A stretch of DNA of 5,355 bases. Origin: Pediococcus sp. Lineage in GTDB: Bacteria; Bacillota; Bacilli; Lactobacillales; Lactobacillaceae. Positions 1 to 5,353 of the stretch are shown piece after piece (positions within the stretch are counted from its first letter, which is position 1; each line of letters begins with the position of its first letter). Below the pieces are notes generated by a model. The model had not been told where the DNA came from. It saw nothing but the letters and a program-made list of their open reading frames with translations, and ran no database searches. The DNA lies in assembly GCA_022712335.1 (NCBI GenBank), contig JALAGR010000196.1:1-5355 (forward strand), read 5' to 3'. The position numbers and the translations under genes were made by a program.

Positions 1-10
1 AACTACAATG

Positions 11-39
11 ATGATAGAAGAAATCTAAGTAATTGTCAA
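11..39 (-). promoter_or_regulatory. Predicted sigma-A promoter pointing out of the left edge
   Basis: On the minus strand a perfect -35 TTGACA (39 to 34) is followed by a 17-bp spacer and a -10 TATCAT (16 to 11), which matches five of six consensus bases. Transcription would start near position 4 and leave the window. The -35 box begins only five bases after the recO stop codon, so this promoter serves the next gene and not recO. In many Firmicutes recO is followed by glyQ and glyS (glycyl-tRNA synthetase); that this promoter drives them is inference, since the gene lies outside the window. No hairpin terminator is visible between the recO stop and this promoter. Confidence 0.7.
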
Positions 40-44
40 ATTAA

Positions 45-806
45 TTAAATTTCCCATTTCTTCATCTGATCAATAAAACTTCTACTCTTCAAGCTAATTC
101 CGACCTGACTTTTATAAATATTATCCGTCAGGTCCCAAATTTCTTGTTTAGTTTCGTTAGAAATTGAAATTTGTCCTAGTTTAAAAATACTTACAGCACT
201 CAAAATACCGATAATTCGGGCGCTTTTAGGACTCAAATGCCAACGATGCTCATCTTTTTCCCAATGATTTTGGCATAACATGCCCCCAAAAGATTCTGAA
301 TAATCAAGAGGTAAGTCATTTCGTCCACAAACCACACAATGATCCCAAGTAATCGATATCCCAAATGAATTTAGCAATTGTAATTGAATTAAATCTGTTA
401 CAATTTCGGCATCATTTCCCGCATCAATCAAAATCAAAGCACGATTAATCCGTTCAAACCAGGATGTAATCTTTAAATTATCTTCAAACGCAGCGTCAAT
501 TAAATTAAGAATAAACGTAGCATAAGCATTCAACGTGATGTCTTGAAAAATATTTTCAAACTGTTGAACGTCTAAAGCTGCATTAATATAAGATAACCCA
601 CTACCCCGAATCAAACCCGTATATTTACCATGACTAAACGGCAAAACGGCCGATCTTAGCTTAAAATCGACCTTTTTGGCATTTTTGATAAAAAACATTC
701 TTTTTCCATGTTCTTTAGTTAGAAATTTAACTAGTAAATCATTTTCGCGATGACTTCGCTCAAACATTACAATGCCATCAAAATCGGCATTGGCAATTGT
801 ATTCAA
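45..806 (-). CDS. recO: DNA repair protein RecO
   Basis: This 253-residue protein matches RecO, the mediator that works with RecR (and RecF) to load RecA onto SSB-coated single-stranded DNA and also anneals complementary strands. The N-terminal part (about 1-80), with the stretch GIVMFERSHRENDLLVKFLT, fits the family's OB fold; the rest is helical. A zinc-finger-like set is visible: Cys157-X2-Cys160 and Cys178-X2-His181. Length is normal for the family. The start is TTG at 806: the frame has a stop a few codons upstream, the next Met is residue 14, and starting there would remove the first strand of the OB fold. The gene begins two bases after the era stop, and its ribosome-binding site lies inside the era tail, so it is co-transcribed and probably translationally coupled with era. 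Last gene of the operon. Confidence 0.93.
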   Translation of the reverse strand: MNTIANADFDGIVMFERSHRENDLLVKFLTKEHGKRMFFIKNAKKVDFKLRSAVLPFSHGKYTGLIRGSGLSYINAALDVQQFENIFQDITLNAYATFILNLIDAAFEDNLKITSWFERINRALILIDAGNDAEIVTDLIQLQLLNSFGISITWDHCVVCGRNDLPLDYSESFGGMLCQNHWEKDEHRWHLSPKSARIIGILSAVSIFKLGQISISNETKQEIWDLTDNIYKSQVGISLKSRSFIDQMKKWEI

Positions 807-808
807 TT

Positions 809-1723
809 TTAATACTCATCCTTTTTGTATCCAAATGATTGTAAGATACCTTGCTTATCACGCCAACCTTCAGAAACTTTAACCCATAATTCTAGGTAAA
901 CACGACTTCCAAGCAAATGTTCGATGTCCAAGCGGGCACGACTACCGATTTCTTTAAGCATCTTGCCGCCCTTACCAATTACAATTCCTTTTTGTGAAGA
1001 ACGATCCACAATAACAGTCGCTTGGATATTAATCAAACCATCATCACCAGATTTTATCGTTTCAATCACAACCGCAACTGAATGTGGAACTTCCTGACGG
1101 GTTAATTGAAGTACCTTTTCACGGATTAATTCAGAAACAATAAAACGTTCTGGATGATCAGTGATTTGGTCGTCTGGATAGTACTTAGGTCCTTCGGGCA
1201 TGTGTGTACTCAAGGTTGAAATCAATTCATTGATATTGTTTCCTTGAAGCGCTGAAATCGGAAAGACTTCTGTCCATTCCATAGCGTCTTTGTATGAATC
1301 AACGATTGGTAATAATTCATCAGGATGAACTAAATCAATCTTATTGATTACAAGGTACACTGGGCGGTCTGTAATTTTCTTCAAGCGTTCGATGATGTAG
1401 TTATCACCAGCTCCACGAGGTTCATCAGCATTAACCATGAACATGATCGCATCAACTTCATTTAATGAAGACATTGCAGATTGCACCATAAAATCTCCCA
1501 ATTTATTGTGAGATTTATGGATTCCGGGAGTGTCAATAAAGACAATTTGTTCTCGGTCGGTCGTATAGATACCTTGAATCTTATTTCGTGTCGTTTGAGG
1601 AACGTTACTCATAATTGCAACTTTTTGACCAATAACGTAGTTCAAAAATGTTGATTTACCAACGTTAGGACGTCCTACGATAGCTACAAATCCTGAGTGA
1701 AATGCTTGATTATTTTCTTCCAT
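809..1723 (-). CDS. era: GTPase Era, 16S rRNA-binding ribosome assembly factor
   Basis: Era couples GTP hydrolysis to binding of the 3' end of 16S rRNA during 30S subunit maturation and acts in the cytoplasm, partly at the membrane. The 304 residues are full length. All G motifs are visible: G1 GRPNVGKS (17-24), G2 around QTTRN (43-47), G3 DTPG (64-67), G4 NKID (127-130) and G5 SAL (157-159). The C-terminal KH RNA-binding domain carries the GxxG loop in IGKGGK (249-254). The start is ATG at 1723, 22 bases after dgkA; the Shine-Dalgarno upstream is weak (AACGGAT). recO follows after two bases. In Bacillus a cytidine deaminase gene (cdd) lies between dgkA and era; it is absent here. The assignment is secure because the GTPase and KH domains occur together. 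Confidence 0.98.
   Translation of the reverse strand: MEENNQAFHSGFVAIVGRPNVGKSTFLNYVIGQKVAIMSNVPQTTRNKIQGIYTTDREQIVFIDTPGIHKSHNKLGDFMVQSAMSSLNEVDAIMFMVNADEPRGAGDNYIIERLKKITDRPVYLVINKIDLVHPDELLPIVDSYKDAMEWTEVFPISALQGNNINELISTLSTHMPEGPKYYPDDQITDHPERFIVSELIREKVLQLTRQEVPHSVAVVIETIKSGDDGLINIQATVIVDRSSQKGIVIGKGGKMLKEIGSRARLDIEHLLGSRVYLELWVKVSEGWRDKQGILQSFGYKKDEY
815..824 (-). promoter_or_regulatory. Ribosome-binding site of recO supporting the TTG start
   Basis: The minus strand reads AAAGGATGAG eight bases upstream of the TTG at 806. It lies within the last codons of era. The ATG contained in this motif is out of frame with recO, so TTG is the only in-frame start served by the site. Confidence 0.6.
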
Positions 1724-1745
1724 GTTTTATATCCGTTTCTTTAGT

Positions 1746-2135
1746 TTAGAATAACTTACTACCAAAAATCAGCAATCCAATCACAGCCGAAAATGCTGCC
1801 GTAATCAATACACCACTTGCTGCAATATCTTTGGCTTGTTTAATTAATGGATGATACTTTCCGTTGGCAGCTAAATCAGCCAAACGTTCAATTGCTGAAT
1901 TTAAAATTTCGGCGCCCAAAACAGCTGCAATGCAGCCCAAAATTACAATCCATTCCATTAAATTCAAGTCTAATATAAAACCTACAGCAATCGTTGGTAT
2001 AGTAATTAGCAAATGATAGCGAAAATTACGTTCCGTTTTAAATACTTCCCGTAATCCATGCCATGCATGCCCCATCGACTGAAATATTGAGCGATTTTTC
2101 TCTGTTTGGCGCTTACCTTTTAAGGCCATAAGCAT
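1746..2135 (-). CDS. dgkA: Undecaprenol/diacylglycerol kinase, DgkA family
   Basis: A 129-residue integral membrane kinase of the DgkA family. Gram-positive members mainly phosphorylate undecaprenol to undecaprenyl phosphate, the lipid carrier for cell-wall precursors; that preference is family knowledge and cannot be seen in this sequence. Three hydrophobic segments are visible at about 41-55, 62-78 and 104-125. The family signature is AEILNSAIERLADLA (75-89), with likely catalytic residues Glu76, Asn79 and Glu83, the Lys102-Asp103 pair, and Glu35 in the amphipathic N-terminal region. The start is uncertain between ATG at 2135 and ATG at 2129 (third residue). Both lie inside ybeY, overlapping it by 23 or 17 bp, and neither has a good Shine-Dalgarno, so translation probably relies on coupling to ybeY. 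era follows after 22 bp. Confidence 0.93.
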   Translation of the reverse strand: MLMALKGKRQTEKNRSIFQSMGHAWHGLREVFKTERNFRYHLLITIPTIAVGFILDLNLMEWIVILGCIAAVLGAEILNSAIERLADLAANGKYHPLIKQAKDIAASGVLITAAFSAVIGLLIFGSKLF

Positions 2136-2583
2136 TCATGATTTCTTTTTGAAGTGGGAACATTTTTTCTTGATCTTCTTTTTCCATATGATCGTATCCA
2201 TTCAAATGAAGGAAACCATGTACACATAGAAAACCGAGTTCACGTTCATACGAATGTCCTAAGAACTCCGCTTGTTCTGCAACTTTATCGACTGATATCA
2301 TCAAATCTCCGATATTAGCTGGAATTTCTTCTGCCATTTCAGGATCCATAATAATGTCTTCGTCTGCATCGTTAATTGCAAAACTGATTACATCGGTTGG
2401 TCGATCAACGTTTCGATATTCCTTGTTAATTTGATGAATTTCATCGTTATGCATTAAAGTCACTGAGATTTCGGTTTCTTCATCCAAATGTAAATAATTT
2501 CCAGCAAATTCAAGAATATCTGTAATTAAATCAAGATTTTTTGAATCCTCAGCTTTAGTATGATCAAATGTTTGAATATCCAT
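2113..2583 (-). CDS. ybeY: Endoribonuclease YbeY, rRNA maturation factor
   Basis: YbeY is a zinc-dependent single-strand endoribonuclease involved in 16S rRNA 3'-end processing and ribosome quality control. The 156-residue length is typical. The metal site is the motif HGFLHLNGYDH at 122-132, giving ligands His122, His126 and His132. The conserved block YRNVDRPTDVISF (56-68) includes Arg57, which appears equivalent to the essential Arg59 of the E. coli protein. The start is ATG at 2583, preceded by AAAGGATAA, which forms the end of phoH, with a 5-bp gap between the genes. The 3' end overlaps dgkA. Placement directly beside phoH and close to era is a conserved ribosome-biogenesis neighbourhood. 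In Bacillus and Listeria pgpH lies between phoH and ybeY; there is no room for it here. Confidence 0.97.
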   Translation of the reverse strand: MDIQTFDHTKAEDSKNLDLITDILEFAGNYLHLDEETEISVTLMHNDEIHQINKEYRNVDRPTDVISFAINDADEDIIMDPEMAEEIPANIGDLMISVDKVAEQAEFLGHSYERELGFLCVHGFLHLNGYDHMEKEDQEKMFPLQKEIMNAYGLKR

Positions 2584-2588
2584 CAGAT

Positions 2589-3557
2589 TTATCCTTTCGC
2601 TTCTTTATCATCGTAAGCTTGCACGATTTTAGCCACTACTGGATGTCGAATAACATCATTAGCAGTAAAGTTTACAAATGAAATTTTATTAATTCCCTGT
2701 AAAACTAACTGTGCTTCTTTTAATCCACTTCGCGTACCACGTGGTAAATCAATTTGAGTAACATCCCCATTAACAATCATTTTAGAACCAAATCCTAAAC
2801 GAGTTAAGAACATCTTCATTTGTTGATTAGTGGTATTTTGAGCTTCATCTAAAATTACAAAGGCATTATCGAGGGTACGTCCACGCATGTAAGCTAACGG
2901 TGCAATCTCGATCACTCCTCTGTCCAATAAACGCGTTGTATGCTCTGCACCGATGATTTGATACAAAGCATCGTATACCGGACGTAGATATGGATCAACT
3001 TTTTCTTTTAAATCTCCAGGTAAAAATCCAAGGCTTTCACCTGCTTCAACAGCCGGACGAGTTAGGATAATGCGTTCAACTTCACCTTTTTTTAAAGCTG
3101 CAATTGCCATTACCACTGCTAGATACGTTTTACCGGTACCAGCAGGTCCAATGCCAAACGTCACGTCATTATCGTTAACTGATTGAACATACTGTCTTTG
3201 ACCAAAGTTTTTGATTCGAACTGGCTTTCCTTTAGCATCTTTAATCAAAATTGTAGAATACAAATCTGGAAGGTAATCTAAGGTGCCTTTTTCAACCATC
3301 TTCATCGCACTCACAAAATCAGCACTATTCAATTGAACTCCTGATCTTAAAACTTTTAACAGCGTTTTGAGAACATCGTAGGTTTGTTCAACCGCCTGTT
3401 TAGCGCCTTTGATTGTGATTCGTTCACCAAAAGGAAGTACTTTAACGTTCATCCCTTCTTCAAGGACGGGAATAAAACGTTCTTGGTTTCCTAAAAGTGA
3501 AACTTCTAAATTTGGATCAGATAATATTAGACTTTTTTCAAATACTTCTTCGGTCAC
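2589..3557 (-). CDS. phoH: PhoH family ATPase
   Basis: A 322-residue PhoH-like protein of the usual length. The N-terminal third (about 10-75) fits the KH-like domain of the family. The P-loop ATPase/helicase-like core follows, with Walker A GPAGTGKT (137-144), Walker B VILDEAQN (234-241) and the family motif NGDVTQIDLPRG (263-274). The biological role of PhoH is still poorly defined; its fixed position beside ybeY suggests a part in RNA or ribosome metabolism, which is inference. The start is GTG at 3557: it has the purine-rich AGGGGAC upstream, and the first downstream Met (residue 36) would remove part of the N-terminal domain. The gaps are 11 bp to yqeY upstream and 5 bp to ybeY downstream, so it is a middle gene of the operon. 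Confidence 0.95.
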   Translation of the reverse strand: MTEEVFEKSLILSDPNLEVSLLGNQERFIPVLEEGMNVKVLPFGERITIKGAKQAVEQTYDVLKTLLKVLRSGVQLNSADFVSAMKMVEKGTLDYLPDLYSTILIKDAKGKPVRIKNFGQRQYVQSVNDNDVTFGIGPAGTGKTYLAVVMAIAALKKGEVERIILTRPAVEAGESLGFLPGDLKEKVDPYLRPVYDALYQIIGAEHTTRLLDRGVIEIAPLAYMRGRTLDNAFVILDEAQNTTNQQMKMFLTRLGFGSKMIVNGDVTQIDLPRGTRSGLKEAQLVLQGINKISFVNFTANDVIRHPVVAKIVQAYDDKEAKG

Positions 3558-3568
3558 GTAGTCGTCCC

Positions 3569-4012
3569 CTAACTTAAGGTGTTTTTTACAATTTCGTTGA
3601 CTTTTGAACCGTCTGCTTTTCCTTTGACTTTTGGCATTAATTTAGACATTACTTTACCAAAATCAGCTTTAGAAGTAGCACCCGTTTCAGTAATTACATC
3701 ATTAATAATTGATTGAAGTTCTTCATCAGATAATTGTTCTGGCATGTACTTTTCAACCACTTTTAGTTCAGCTTCGGTTTCTTGAACAAGGTCATCACGT
3801 CCGCCTTTTTGGAATTCATTGATTGAATCTTTACGTTGCTTATATGCACGATTAATAACTGCAGCAAAATCTTCGTCATTTAAGTCATGACCAACTCGAC
3901 CTTGTTCATTTAAAATTTCAGATTTAATCATTCGAATAACGCTCAAACTTAATTTATCGTGCGCCTTCATTGCGGTTTTTAAATCATTGTTGAGTTGTTC
4001 AGTAAAATTCAT
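3569..4012 (-). CDS. yqeY: GatB/YqeY domain protein
   Basis: A 147-residue, mostly helical, charged protein of the YqeY family. The C-terminal half (about 85-147, from KYMPEQLSDEEL to GKADGSKVNEIVKNTL) resembles the tail domain of GatB, the Asp/Glu-tRNA amidotransferase subunit, which binds tRNA. The N-terminal half is a helical bundle (LKTAMKAHDKLSLSVIRMIKS). It lacks the GatB catalytic domain, so it is not an amidotransferase; a tRNA-related role is suggested but unproven. The start is ATG at 4012, with a strong AAAAGGAG site eight bases upstream. The gene follows rpsU after a hairpin terminator and precedes phoH by 11 bp. rpsU-yqeY is a widespread Firmicutes pairing. Confidence 0.93.
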   Translation of the reverse strand: MNFTEQLNNDLKTAMKAHDKLSLSVIRMIKSEILNEQGRVGHDLNDEDFAAVINRAYKQRKDSINEFQKGGRDDLVQETEAELKVVEKYMPEQLSDEELQSIINDVITETGATSKADFGKVMSKLMPKVKGKADGSKVNEIVKNTLS

Positions 4013-4020
4013 TTTGAAAT

Positions 4021-4028
4021 CTCCTTTT
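4021..4028 (-). promoter_or_regulatory. Ribosome-binding site of yqeY
   Basis: AAAAGGAG on the minus strand, eight bases before the yqeY ATG. It lies immediately downstream of the T run of the rpsU terminator, so a transcript starting this close to the gene would barely include it. Confidence 0.8.
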
Positions 4029-4036
4029 AAGTATAC

Positions 4037-4062
4037 AAAAAAAGCCCCTGAAATTCAGGAGC
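4037..4062 (-). terminator. Rho-independent terminator after rpsU
   Basis: Read on the minus strand, GCTCCTGA (4062 to 4055), a three-base loop and TCAGGGGC (4051 to 4044) form an 8-bp stem with one U-G wobble, followed by seven T residues (4043 to 4037). On the plus strand the wobble becomes a C-A mismatch and no T run follows, so the signal acts leftward only. It starts 11 bases after the rpsU stop and ends 24 bases before the yqeY start. It probably lets S21 be made at a higher level than the downstream genes, which would be reached by read-through. Confidence 0.8.
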
Positions 4063-4072
4063 AATGATCGGA

Positions 4073-4258
4073 TTAGAAACGTTTTTTGTTCTTACGTTTT
4101 CTAGCAGCTTCCGATTTCAACTTGCGTTTAACGCTAGGTTTTTCGTAAAATTCACGTTTACGATATTCTTGTAGAGTACCGGACTTTGACACCGTACGTT
4201 TAAAGCGACGAAGAGCGTCATCAAGTGACTCGTTTTTGCGAACAACTGTTTTTGACAA
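4073..4258 (-). CDS. rpsU: 30S ribosomal protein S21
   Basis: A 61-residue, highly basic protein matching bS21 along its whole length, including the N-terminal [18 protein letters not shown], the central [16 protein letters not shown] and a Lys/Arg-rich tail. S21 binds the 30S platform near the anti-Shine-Dalgarno end of 16S rRNA and helps initiation. The start codon is TTG at 4258: it aligns with the usual family N-terminus, no in-frame ATG or GTG occurs upstream, and a very strong GGAGGGAGGG lies seven bases before it. It has its own consensus promoter and is followed by a terminator, then yqeY. The stop is TAA at 4073-4075. The assignment is essentially certain. Confidence 0.98.
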
Positions 4259-4265
4259 TGTGATT

Positions 4266-4275
4266 CCCTCCCTCC
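4266..4275 (-). promoter_or_regulatory. Tandem Shine-Dalgarno site of rpsU
   Basis: The minus strand reads GGAGGGAGGG, two overlapping copies of the GGAGG core. The nearer core lies eight bases from the TTG start and the farther one twelve. This unusually purine-rich site fixes the TTG at 4258 as the start and may compensate for the weak start codon. Confidence 0.85.
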
Positions 4276-4321
4276 GAGCTTTGAAATAACAATTCGTACT
4301 GAGTACTCATGTTTCTTAAAT

Positions 4322-4350
4322 ATTATAACTGAACAAGCCCGCCACGTCAA
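4322..4350 (-). promoter_or_regulatory. Sigma-A promoter of rpsU and the downstream operon
   Basis: On the minus strand TTGACG (4350 to 4345), a 17-bp spacer and TATAAT (4327 to 4322) form a nearly perfect vegetative promoter. The start of transcription should fall near 4315, giving a leader of about 57 bases. The DNA upstream of the -35 box (4351-4364) is strongly AT-rich and could act as an UP element. This is the only strong promoter seen for the seven leftward genes. Confidence 0.9.
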
Positions 4351-4354
4351 CATA

Positions 4355-4386
4355 AAATAAATAACTCCGTTGATAATTATTTATTT
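4355..4386. repeat. AT-rich inverted repeat between the divergent promoters
   Basis: AAATAAATAA (4355-4364) and TTATTTATTT (4377-4386) are exact reverse complements separated by 12 bases. The arms contain only A and T, so chance or an UP-element-like curved stretch is as likely as a protein-binding site. The repeat lies between the rpsU -35 box and the cre-like site. Confidence 0.35.
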
Positions 4387-4388
4387 AT

Positions 4389-4404
4389 ACGAAAACGTTT
4401 TCTA
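4389..4404. promoter_or_regulatory. cre-like operator (CcpA candidate) upstream of ppsR
   Basis: A perfect 12-bp palindrome, GAAAACGTTTTC (4391-4402), lies between the divergent rpsU and ppsR genes. Aligned with the catabolite-responsive element TGWAARCGYTWWCA it matches 12 of 14 positions and misses only the outermost base on each side. It overlaps the likely -35 region of ppsR (centre near -38), which fits repression by CcpA when preferred sugars are present. That CcpA is the binder is inference from the motif. Confidence 0.55.
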
Positions 4405-4427
4405 ACTCGGAACAACTATGTTAATAT
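4399..4427 (+). promoter_or_regulatory. Candidate extended -10 promoter of ppsR
   Basis: TGT followed by TAATAT (4419-4427) fits an extended -10 element (TG-N-TAATAT); the hexamer keeps the key first, second and last bases. The matching -35 position (4399-4404, TTTCTA) is poor, as is common for extended -10 promoters. Transcription would start near 4434, giving a short leader of about 23 bases that contains the ppsR ribosome-binding site. No better plus-strand promoter is visible in the gap. Confidence 0.4.
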
Positions 4428-4442
4428 CATACCAAAAGACAT

Positions 4443-4447
4443 AGGAG
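4443..4447 (+). promoter_or_regulatory. Ribosome-binding site of ppsR
   Basis: AGGAG lies nine bases before the ATG at 4457. The spacing favours this ATG over the in-frame Met at residue 7. Confidence 0.8.
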
Positions 4448-4456
4448 TTAAACAAT

Positions 4457-5266
4457 ATGGAAAACAAAAAAAATATGATTAATGTTTTTATTCTTTCAGA
4501 TTCTGTTGGTGATACTGGTGATCAAGTTGCTCGTGCAGCTGCTGCTCAGTTCTTAGATGCGGAGTTCAACTTTGCTCGCTACCCTTTCACTCACACGATA
4601 TCACTATTAGATAGCATCTTAAATAAAGCTACTCGCGAAAATGCAATGGTCTTCTCAACCTTTGTTAATCCAGAGCTAAACCAATACGCTAAAGATTTTT
4701 GTCAGGATAAATCTTTAAAATATCTCGACATCTTAACTCCTGCCGTAGATCTGTTCGCAGAAAAAACTAATTTAACTCCAGAACATAAACCTGGACAAAC
4801 ACATTCATTAAATGCTAAATATTTCGATAAAATTTCGGCAATGGAATTTGCTGTTACATATGATGACGGAAAAGATCCTGCTGGCTTCCTAAAAGCCGAT
4901 ATCGTCCTCTTAGGAGTATCGCGGACATCTAAGACGCCACTTTCCCTTTATCTTGCTAACAAGGGCTATAAAGTAGCAAATTTGCCACTTGTACCGCAAA
5001 CTCAAACTCCGGAAGAAATCTGGCAAGTGGACCCTAATAAAATTTTCGGTTTAACGACTACTAAAGAAGTTTTGAATGATATCCGACGTCAACGTATGAT
5101 TTCATACGGCTTGAATCCTGAATCTTCTTATTCCAACATGGACAGCATTAATAAAGAACTTCAATCTGCAGACGAACTTTTCAAGAAAATTGGCTGTCTA
5201 GTAATCAATACTGCTAACAAATCAATTGAAGAAACAGCTACAATCATTATGGAAAGTCTTATATAA
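4457..5266 (+). CDS. ppsR: Pyruvate, phosphate dikinase / PEP synthase regulatory protein
   Basis: A 269-residue protein of the kinase/pyrophosphorylase family once called DUF299 (YqfL in Bacillus). Members both inactivate and reactivate their target, by ADP-dependent phosphorylation and Pi-dependent dephosphorylation of an active-site Thr in pyruvate phosphate dikinase (PDRP) or PEP synthase (PSRP). The visible marks are the N-terminal SDSVGDTGDQVARAA (14-28), the conserved block YFDKISAMEFAVTYDDGKDP (122-141) and the P-loop-like GVSRTSKTPLSLYLA (153-167). Length is normal and nothing is missing. Whether the target is PPDK or PEP synthase cannot be told here, as neither gene is in the window; Firmicutes members usually act on PPDK. 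It is transcribed divergently from rpsU, with a cre-like site in its promoter and a strong terminator after it, so it is monocistronic. Confidence 0.93.
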   Translation: MENKKNMINVFILSDSVGDTGDQVARAAAAQFLDAEFNFARYPFTHTISLLDSILNKATRENAMVFSTFVNPELNQYAKDFCQDKSLKYLDILTPAVDLFAEKTNLTPEHKPGQTHSLNAKYFDKISAMEFAVTYDDGKDPAGFLKADIVLLGVSRTSKTPLSLYLANKGYKVANLPLVPQTQTPEEIWQVDPNKIFGLTTTKEVLNDIRRQRMISYGLNPESSYSNMDSINKELQSADELFKKIGCLVINTANKSIEETATIIMESLI

Positions 5267-5269
5267 AAC

Positions 5270-5321
5270 AAAAAATGTAATAAGGCACGTGCTTAAATCA
5301 GCCCGCCTTATTACATTTTTT
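5270..5321. terminator. Bidirectional terminator after ppsR
   Basis: AAAAAATGTAATAAGGC (5270-5286) and GCCTTATTACATTTTTT (5305-5321) are exact reverse complements, giving a 17-bp stem with an 18-base loop. Because the outer arms are A and T runs, the RNA ends in U residues whichever strand is copied. It starts three bases after the ppsR stop. The perfect symmetry suggests it serves two convergent genes. Confidence 0.9.
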
Positions 5322-5353
5322 TAATTATTAATAATTTTTTCAATCAACATATC
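5321..5353 (-). CDS. Possible C-terminal end of a convergent gene (partial)
   Basis: On the minus strand one frame is open from the right edge and ends with the residues DMLIEKIINN and a TAA stop at 5323-5321. The stop coincides with the edge of the bidirectional terminator, which is where a convergent gene would be expected to finish. Only ten codons are visible, so neither the gene nor its function can be confirmed. The other two minus-strand frames do not give such a tail: one stops after three codons. Confidence 0.4.
   Translation of the reverse strand, partial: DMLIEKIINN
5323..5336. repeat. 14-bp AT-only palindrome
   Basis: AATTATTAATAATT is its own reverse complement and lies directly after the ppsR terminator. 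It overlaps the last codons of the possible convergent gene. Being made only of A and T, it may have no function. Confidence 0.3.

Noticed and set aside
1724..1754. TATAAA just before era as a possible -10 box
   Set aside because: The matching -35 position reads TTATTC, and the transcript would begin at or inside the era start codon; the 22-bp gap is better explained as an operon spacer.
4030..4058. TATACT with CTGAAT as a yqeY promoter
   Set aside because: The -35 box is weak and lies in the terminator stem, and the transcript would start within the yqeY ribosome-binding site.
4221..4310. Small minus-strand open frame (29 codons) starting in the rpsU leader and overlapping the rpsU start
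   Set aside because: Its ATG would lie about five bases from the predicted transcript start with no Shine-Dalgarno, and the frame is a chance read through rpsU.
4117..4353. Minus-strand 78-residue open frame overlapping rpsU and its promoter
   Set aside because: It lies out of frame over rpsU, starts upstream of the rpsU transcription start, and its product has no recognisable family features.
4259..4456. Riboswitch or T-box in the divergent gap
   Set aside because: The leaders are only about 57 and 23 bases, too short, and no terminator/antiterminator pair is visible.
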